Below, in pieces: positions 61,993 through 64,000 of a DNA stretch of 64,000 nucleotides. A model generated the notes under the pieces. The model did not search any database. It saw nothing but the letters and a program-made list of their open reading frames with translations, and was not told where the DNA came from. The position numbers and the translations under genes are program-made. Position 1 is the first letter of the stretch. Every line of letters begins with the position of its first letter. This stretch comes from Streptomyces durmitorensis (GTDB lineage Bacteria; Actinomycetota; Actinomycetes; Streptomycetales; Streptomycetaceae): positions 5,766,001 to 5,830,000 of the forward strand of contig NZ_CP097289.1 in NCBI RefSeq assembly GCF_023498005.1, read 5' to 3'.

Positions 61993-63287
61993 GCGGGCGG
62001 CCGAGCGACTGGACTCCTCTCTACGACTCCGATCCCGTGCCGGGCGACCCGTACGAGGTCGCGCGCCTGGGCAAGAAGCTGCGCGGCATGGCCGAGGAGA
62101 TCGACAAGCAGGCGCGGAACATCAAGGCGCTGGCGTCGGTCGAGAGCTGGGACAGTGACGCGGGGCGCGCCTTCCACGAGGTCGCGGGTGACACGGCGGG
62201 GCGCCTGAAGAAGGCGTTCGACCGCTATGACGAGGCCGCCGACGCCCTGGGTACCAAGGTCAGGGAAGGCGAGTCCAAGGAGTACGCCAGCGAGCTGCAC
62301 CGCGCGCAGCGCATGGCGGACAAGGCCCTTGAGGAGTTCCGCAAGGCGGAGGTCGAGCAGAAGGCCGCGCTGAAGGAGCTGGACAAGACCGAGGGGACGG
62401 TGCCCTCCTCCAAGGAGGACTCGGTCGACCGGACGAAGCAGCAGAAGAAACGCGACGACGCCACGACGATCATGGCTCAGCACCGCGGCAAGATCATGGA
62501 AGCGGTCGAGATCCGTGACGACGCCGCGAGCGCGGCGGCCAAGAAGATCAAGAACGTGATCCACCACGACGGCGTGCGTGACCCGGGCGGATTCATGAAC
62601 TGGATCGCGGACCACGCCGATTGGTTCACGGCCGCGGCCACGGTCCTGGCGGTGGCGGCGCTCGTCGCGGCGATCGTCCTGTCGGGCGGCACCCTGGCGA
62701 TCGTCCTGGTCGGTGTCGGGGCCGCGATGAGTGCCACGGCCCTGTCCGGCCGGCTGTACGACGTCTTCGCGCGCGGCGGGAAACTCGACCTGCTGGCGAT
62801 CGGCATCGACGTCCTCGGCATCATCCCCGGGCTCGGCGCCCTGAAGGGGCTCACCGCGGCCGCCAAGGGCGCCCGCCTCGCCGGAGCGGGCAAGGGCGTC
62901 TGGGGCGCGTTCACCAACGGCTTCGCCGTGAAGAACATCAACAAGGGCGTCGGCTTCGCGTCCAAGATGCTCGCCAAGCGCGGCATCACCACGCCCAAGC
63001 TGCCGGCCGGAGGCTGGAACCCGGAGGTCGTCACCCGCTACATCAAGGGTGCCGCCCTGGGGAACCTCTACGTGACGTCCCTCCTCAGGCTGAAGGAAGC
63101 CATGGGCCCGGACGACGGCAAGACCCACCCCATCACCCCGCACCCGGGTCCGGGACCGAGGCCGAGCGCGCCGCCGACCACACCGTCGACCCCGGGCACG
63201 CCGACGCCCACGCCGTCTCCGAAGCCGGGGCCGAGCCCGAGCCCTTCCTCGTCGTCGTTCCACTCCTCGCTGGCCCCGGCCGGGTAG
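61989..63287 (+). CDS. Large T7SS-effector-like protein, cassette 2
   Basis: 432 residues. The N-terminal T7SS-signal-like domain reads DPVPGDPYEVARLGKKLRGM at ~15-35 and SWDSDAGRAF at 53-62, aligning with the same elements of the cassette 1 protein. A charged coiled coil (~85-190), a hydrophobic pair of helices (~215-258) and a Gly/Ala-rich amphipathic region follow, then a Pro/Ser/Thr-rich disordered tail (~375-432) instead of a toxin domain. A catalytic domain may be absent or unrecognised. Confidence 0.7.
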   Translation: MSGRPSDWTPLYDSDPVPGDPYEVARLGKKLRGMAEEIDKQARNIKALASVESWDSDAGRAFHEVAGDTAGRLKKAFDRYDEAADALGTKVREGESKEYASELHRAQRMADKALEEFRKAEVEQKAALKELDKTEGTVPSSKEDSVDRTKQQKKRDDATTIMAQHRGKIMEAVEIRDDAASAAAKKIKNVIHHDGVRDPGGFMNWIADHADWFTAAATVLAVAALVAAIVLSGGTLAIVLVGVGAAMSATALSGRLYDVFARGGKLDLLAIGIDVLGIIPGLGALKGLTAAAKGARLAGAGKGVWGAFTNGFAVKNINKGVGFASKMLAKRGITTPKLPAGGWNPEVVTRYIKGAALGNLYVTSLLRLKEAMGPDDGKTHPITPHPGPGPRPSAPPTTPSTPGTPTPTPSPKPGPSPSPSSSSFHSSLAPAG

Positions 63288-63300
63288 GAGGAGCGGGCCG

Positions 63301-63882
63301 ATGAGCGATTACCACGTCATGGCGCGCGGCAGGTTCGTCGACGACAACGGGACCGAGCACGAGCTGGTTCCCTCGTCGGTCATCTCCGCCGTGCCCGCGG
63401 CACGGGAGGCGGCCGAGGCGTACGGGCGTGCCGTGCGGTTCGACTTCCTCGACGACCGGGCCGTGCACTGGCTGATGTTCCAGCGGCGGCGGGACACGGA
63501 GAAGGGGAGCCTTGTCGGCTGTTTCCTCGCCGTGCCGCTGTTCGTCTTCGGGGTCGGGGCGTGGCCGTTCTGGGATCTCGTCGCGTCCCTGAGGCCCAGG
63601 CCGTTCCAGATCGCCTTCTTCTGCGTGGACGCACTGCTCCTGCTGGCTTCGATCGGGGTGGCCTACCGCCTGCGCGGCCCCGATGCGGCCGATCCGACCC
63701 TGCGGAACATGCGCTGCCGGGTCCGCCTCTACCGGAAGATCGTCGGCATCGCCCGCAGGGGCGGCGCCGACATCCCCCGCCTCTACCCGTACTACGGCAT
63801 GTACGCCACCTCCCGGAAGTTCTTCCCCGAGGCCCCCGAACTCCCCATCCCACCGCTCCCGGAAAGCAACGGCGCCAAGTGA
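63301..63882 (+). CDS. Membrane protein of WXG cassette 2
   Basis: 193 residues, ATG after AGGAGGAG. An N-terminal soluble part (~1-70) precedes two membrane helices (~72-95 and 103-125), and a C-terminal cytoplasmic domain has LRNMRCRVRLYRKIVGIARR and YPYYGMYATSRKF. Occupies the position of 60123 in cassette 1. Family unknown. Confidence 0.65.
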   Translation: MSDYHVMARGRFVDDNGTEHELVPSSVISAVPAAREAAEAYGRAVRFDFLDDRAVHWLMFQRRRDTEKGSLVGCFLAVPLFVFGVGAWPFWDLVASLRPRPFQIAFFCVDALLLLASIGVAYRLRGPDAADPTLRNMRCRVRLYRKIVGIARRGGADIPRLYPYYGMYATSRKFFPEAPELPIPPLPESNGAK

Positions 63883-64000
63883 CCACGCAATCCCCAGCAG
63901 CCACGACGTCCCCGGCGGCCCCTCCCTACGAGCCGTTGCGGTTCGAGGCGACGATCCCTGCGCAGAACGCCGGGCCCGATGCCGACGCCGGTGCCCGCAT
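63879..64000 (+). CDS. Conserved hypothetical protein of WXG cassette 2 (3' end outside window)
   Basis: GTG in a GTGA overlap with the preceding stop; 40 codons are visible before the window ends. A Thr/Pro/Ala-rich lead is followed by LRFEATIPAQNAGPDADAGAR, which resembles the beginning of the 60806 protein (RFMLDASAEDPGADVWF) in pattern. If confirmed, both cassettes have the same four-gene order. Confidence 0.55.
   Translation, partial: MTTQSPAATTSPAAPPYEPLRFEATIPAQNAGPDADAGAR

Overview
The window is high-GC actinobacterial chromosome, almost certainly Streptomyces. The evidence is very GC-rich third codon positions, frequent GTG/TTG starts, very rare TTA codons, Hanks kinases with long Pro/Gln-rich linkers, and a gene order that (from memory) follows the S. 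coelicolor SCO2983-SCO2947 core region in reverse numbering. It is mostly conserved core with several accessory patches and no IS element, phage or CRISPR array.

Layout. (1) 1-9692: wall-polymer glycosylation block with three CDP-glycerol-glycerophosphotransferase (TagF-type) proteins, two of them fused to GT2 glycosyltransferases, plus a GT4 glycosyltransferase and a class I methyltransferase. (2) 9878-13507, minus strand: sugar ABC importer (binding lipoprotein and two permeases, no ATPase); the MalF-type permease has a ~150-residue extracytoplasmic insert. (3) 13746-20424: FHA-FtsK/SpoIIIE-type ATPase divergent from two Ser/Thr kinases (PkaA, PkaB). (4) 20941-27500: prfB, a sortase-substrate-like LAETG protein, ftsE-ftsX, an S41 peptidase, smpB and ssrA (tmRNA). 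(5) 27683-30468: TTA-containing small membrane protein coupled to a collagen-like protein, then a DacB-type carboxypeptidase. (6) 30392-32805: MFS exporter divergent from a LysR regulator. (7) 32961-37296: matA-matB-acyltransferase, a poly-N-acetylglucosamine-type polysaccharide operon. (8) 37539-45002: accessory stretch with a TTA-containing GH43/ricin-lectin enzyme, an NmrA-like protein, an EamA exporter divergent from a MarR regulator with two palindromic operators, and a lipoprotein/secreted-protein pair of unknown function. (9) 45197-50619: nitrate transporter, NnaR-type HemD/winged-helix regulator, a CGNR protein, and a sigma/anti-sigma pair (SigU/RsuA-like). (10) 50702-57739: HelD-like ATPase, a candidate structured small RNA, malic enzyme, HU, murA, yqgE. 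(11) 57740-64000: two successive four-gene cassettes, each with a small helical WXG100-like protein, a large protein with a type VII-secretion-like N-terminus, a membrane protein and a further protein.

The most unusual part is the right end. A 31-bp piece of the yqgE 3' end recurs 3.8 kb downstream (27/31 identical), bracketing a degraded secreted-protein gene plus the first WXG cassette. This looks like acquisition or duplication of a mobile secretion-effector-like module next to yqgE. Other leads are a likely small RNA with its own promoter and terminator before malic enzyme, TTA (bldA-dependent) codons in exactly two genes, the extended MalF-type permease, and a non-canonical GSGRT P-loop in the FHA-FtsK protein.

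All assignments come from reading translated sequence and recalled family knowledge; no database search was run.
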